Source: Narthecium ossifragum (Eukaryota; Streptophyta; Magnoliopsida; Dioscoreales; Nartheciaceae). From it: DNA of 64,000 nucleotides. The position numbers and the translations under genes are program-made. Shown here one piece after another: positions 63,019-64,000 of this stretch. The notes below the pieces were generated by a model. It did not search any database, had not been told where the DNA came from, and saw nothing but the letters and a program-made list of their open reading frames with translations. Each line of letters starts with the position of its first letter. Positions within the stretch are counted from its first letter, which is position 1. The stretch is taken from assembly GCA_963920575.1 (NCBI GenBank), contig OY986975.1, positions 266,650-330,649 on the forward strand, given 5' to 3'.

Positions 63019-63214
63019 GTACGTACATGAGAACGAATAAATAAAGTTCATGCTTACATGCATGCATGCATCCTTGCAAATATTGTATTCCTCTGTCATC
63101 GCTTGCAATGTTGCTGCACAGTGCACGTATAGTATAATAAGATTTATTCTTCCTCCCATGCTTTTGGAGCAAAGCAGATCATGTATCTTCCAAGCCTGAT
63201 AAAAAGCCTGGAGA
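63019..63214. repeat. Segmental tandem duplication, unit B, right part
   Basis: Continues unit B after the copia element and matches 56792-56988 almost base for base through GATAAAAAGCCTGGAGAA. It starts with the second target-site copy GTACG. Confidence 0.9.
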
Positions 63215-63363
63215 AAAGAAATATATACCTCCTGTCCCAGTATCGATCACCTTGCTTAAAGCGAGCGACTAATTAGATGCATTCGGCTTTTGTTTGGCTA
63301 TAAATATGTATAGATGCAGTTATCCATACCAAAGGATCAGACATACGATCGACTAGCTAGTAG

Positions 63364-63414
<51 letters not shown>

Positions 63415-63484
63415 GCTTCTAGCTAGCTCCTTGATCCACGCTGTTTCAAGCTATATATTATATAGCTACATGTATATTATACCT
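63215..63484. other. Upstream region of the second DUF247 gene with an (AT)n(AC)n microsatellite
   Basis: An (AT)n run followed by (AC)n occupies about 63366-63413. CTAGCTAG motifs surround it. It is probably the promoter and leader of the DUF247 gene; a TATATATTATATAG lies at 63452-63465. Confidence 0.5.
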
Positions 63485-63496
63485 ATGGGGCTCGGC

Positions 63497-64000
63497 ATGG
63501 AGTCCAGTAGCAGTGGAGAGAAGAACTGGAAGGTGGAGATCGACGAGGAAGTGAAGTTGCTGGACCCGAACAAGGAGAAGCAGCACTGGAGCAAGCAGAC
63601 CATATACCATATCCCGGACTTCGCCAAAAAGCTCAAGGGCGAGCTCTTCGTGCCGCGGGTGGTGTCGCTCGGGCCCTACCACCACGGCAAAGAGCAACTC
63701 GAGCCGCTGGAGAGCCACAAGCGCCGCGCCCTCGTCCACCTGGTGAAGAGGGCCGGGATGCCCGTGGCCAACTTCGTAGACGCCATGGACAAGGTCGCGG
63801 TGGAGCTCCAAGAGTGCTACCACAAGCTGGGTGACGAGTGGAAGCAGGACCAGGACAAATTTGTGAAACTCATGCTGTTGGACGGCAGCTTCATGTTGGA
63901 GATCCTGCGCAGCCCGGGGGTGGATGGCAGCTACACGGACGATGACCCCATCTTCAGCGAAAGCGTGATCCACAAGCTCGCATATATAAGGAGGGACATG
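63497..64000 (+). CDS. DUF247 (UPF0481) protein, N-terminal part, runs off the window
   Basis: The frame is open to the window end. Start chosen at 63497 (MESSSSGEKNWKVEIDEE) by alignment with the paralogue at 3851; upstream in-frame ATGs at 63470 and 63485 are alternatives. The DUF247 blocks appear in order: HWSKQTIYHIPDFAKKL, PRVVSLGPYHHGKEQL, ESHKRRALVHLVKRAG, VAVELQECYHKLGDEW, LMLLDGSFMLEILR, DDDPIFSESVIHKL and YIRRDM. About 168 residues are visible. It is clearly paralogous to the minus-strand gene at 2.4-3.9 kb and more conserved in this half than chance. The C-terminal membrane anchor lies outside the window. Confidence 0.9.
   Translation, partial: MESSSSGEKNWKVEIDEEVKLLDPNKEKQHWSKQTIYHIPDFAKKLKGELFVPRVVSLGPYHHGKEQLEPLESHKRRALVHLVKRAGMPVANFVDAMDKVAVELQECYHKLGDEWKQDQDKFVKLMLLDGSFMLEILRSPGVDGSYTDDDPIFSESVIHKLAYIRRDM

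Overview
This is a plant nuclear window, almost certainly from a monocot. The evidence is eukaryotic multi-exon genes with GT-AG introns, GC-rich coding exons in AT-rich surroundings, plant-specific families (DUF247, E-type PPR, BOI-type RING, class I serine carboxypeptidase-like), plant promoter elements (telo-box, site II) and plant transposons (copia, LINE, MULE, AT-rich MITEs). I cannot name the species from the sequence. There is one 200-base assembly gap at 37715-37914.

Layout. 1-2.3 kb: terminal exon of an unrecognised gene and a copia relic. 2.4-3.9 kb (-): DUF247 gene. 4.6-5.5 kb: AT-rich MITE. 7.4-8.0 kb (+): small three-exon gene resembling the WASH-complex subunit CCDC53/WASHC3. 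8-12.4 kb: decayed DNA with a Harbinger-like transposase tail. 12.4-13.3 kb (-): 5'-truncated LINE with target-site duplication. 13.5-16.5 kb: copia relic and a probable solo LTR. 17.5-22.3 kb (+): 12-exon mitochondrial EF-Tu gene. 24.9-25.2 kb (+): serine-rich-like small protein. 28.6-29.4 kb: second MITE of the 4.6-kb family. 31.2-32.7 kb (-): intronless PPR gene, probably orthologous to At3g26630. 33.5-36.7 kb (-): BTF3/NAC-beta. 39.75-41.34 kb: Pack-MULE-like element carrying the C-terminal half of a laccase gene. 42.5-43.8 kb (-): BOI-related RING E3 ligase. 45.8-47.0 kb: nested MITEs. 51.1-54.7 kb (-): complete 14-exon serine carboxypeptidase-like gene. 56.2-63.2 kb: tandem duplication whose second copy is split by a nearly intact copia retrotransposon (58311-63018). 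63.5 kb to the end (+): second DUF247 gene, cut by the window edge.

How the genes relate. The genes do not form a pathway; this is ordinary gene-plus-transposon plant chromatin. Three housekeeping-type genes (CCDC53-like, EF-Tu, BTF3) share site II promoter elements, and the latter two also have telo-boxes, a signature of growth- and translation-linked genes. The two DUF247 genes are related paralogues in opposite orientation at the window edges. The most notable non-gene items are the Pack-MULE with captured laccase exons, the copia element with TA..CA termini and a paralogous empty site, and a MITE family that carries tandem units with ABRE/G-box and CCAAT motifs.
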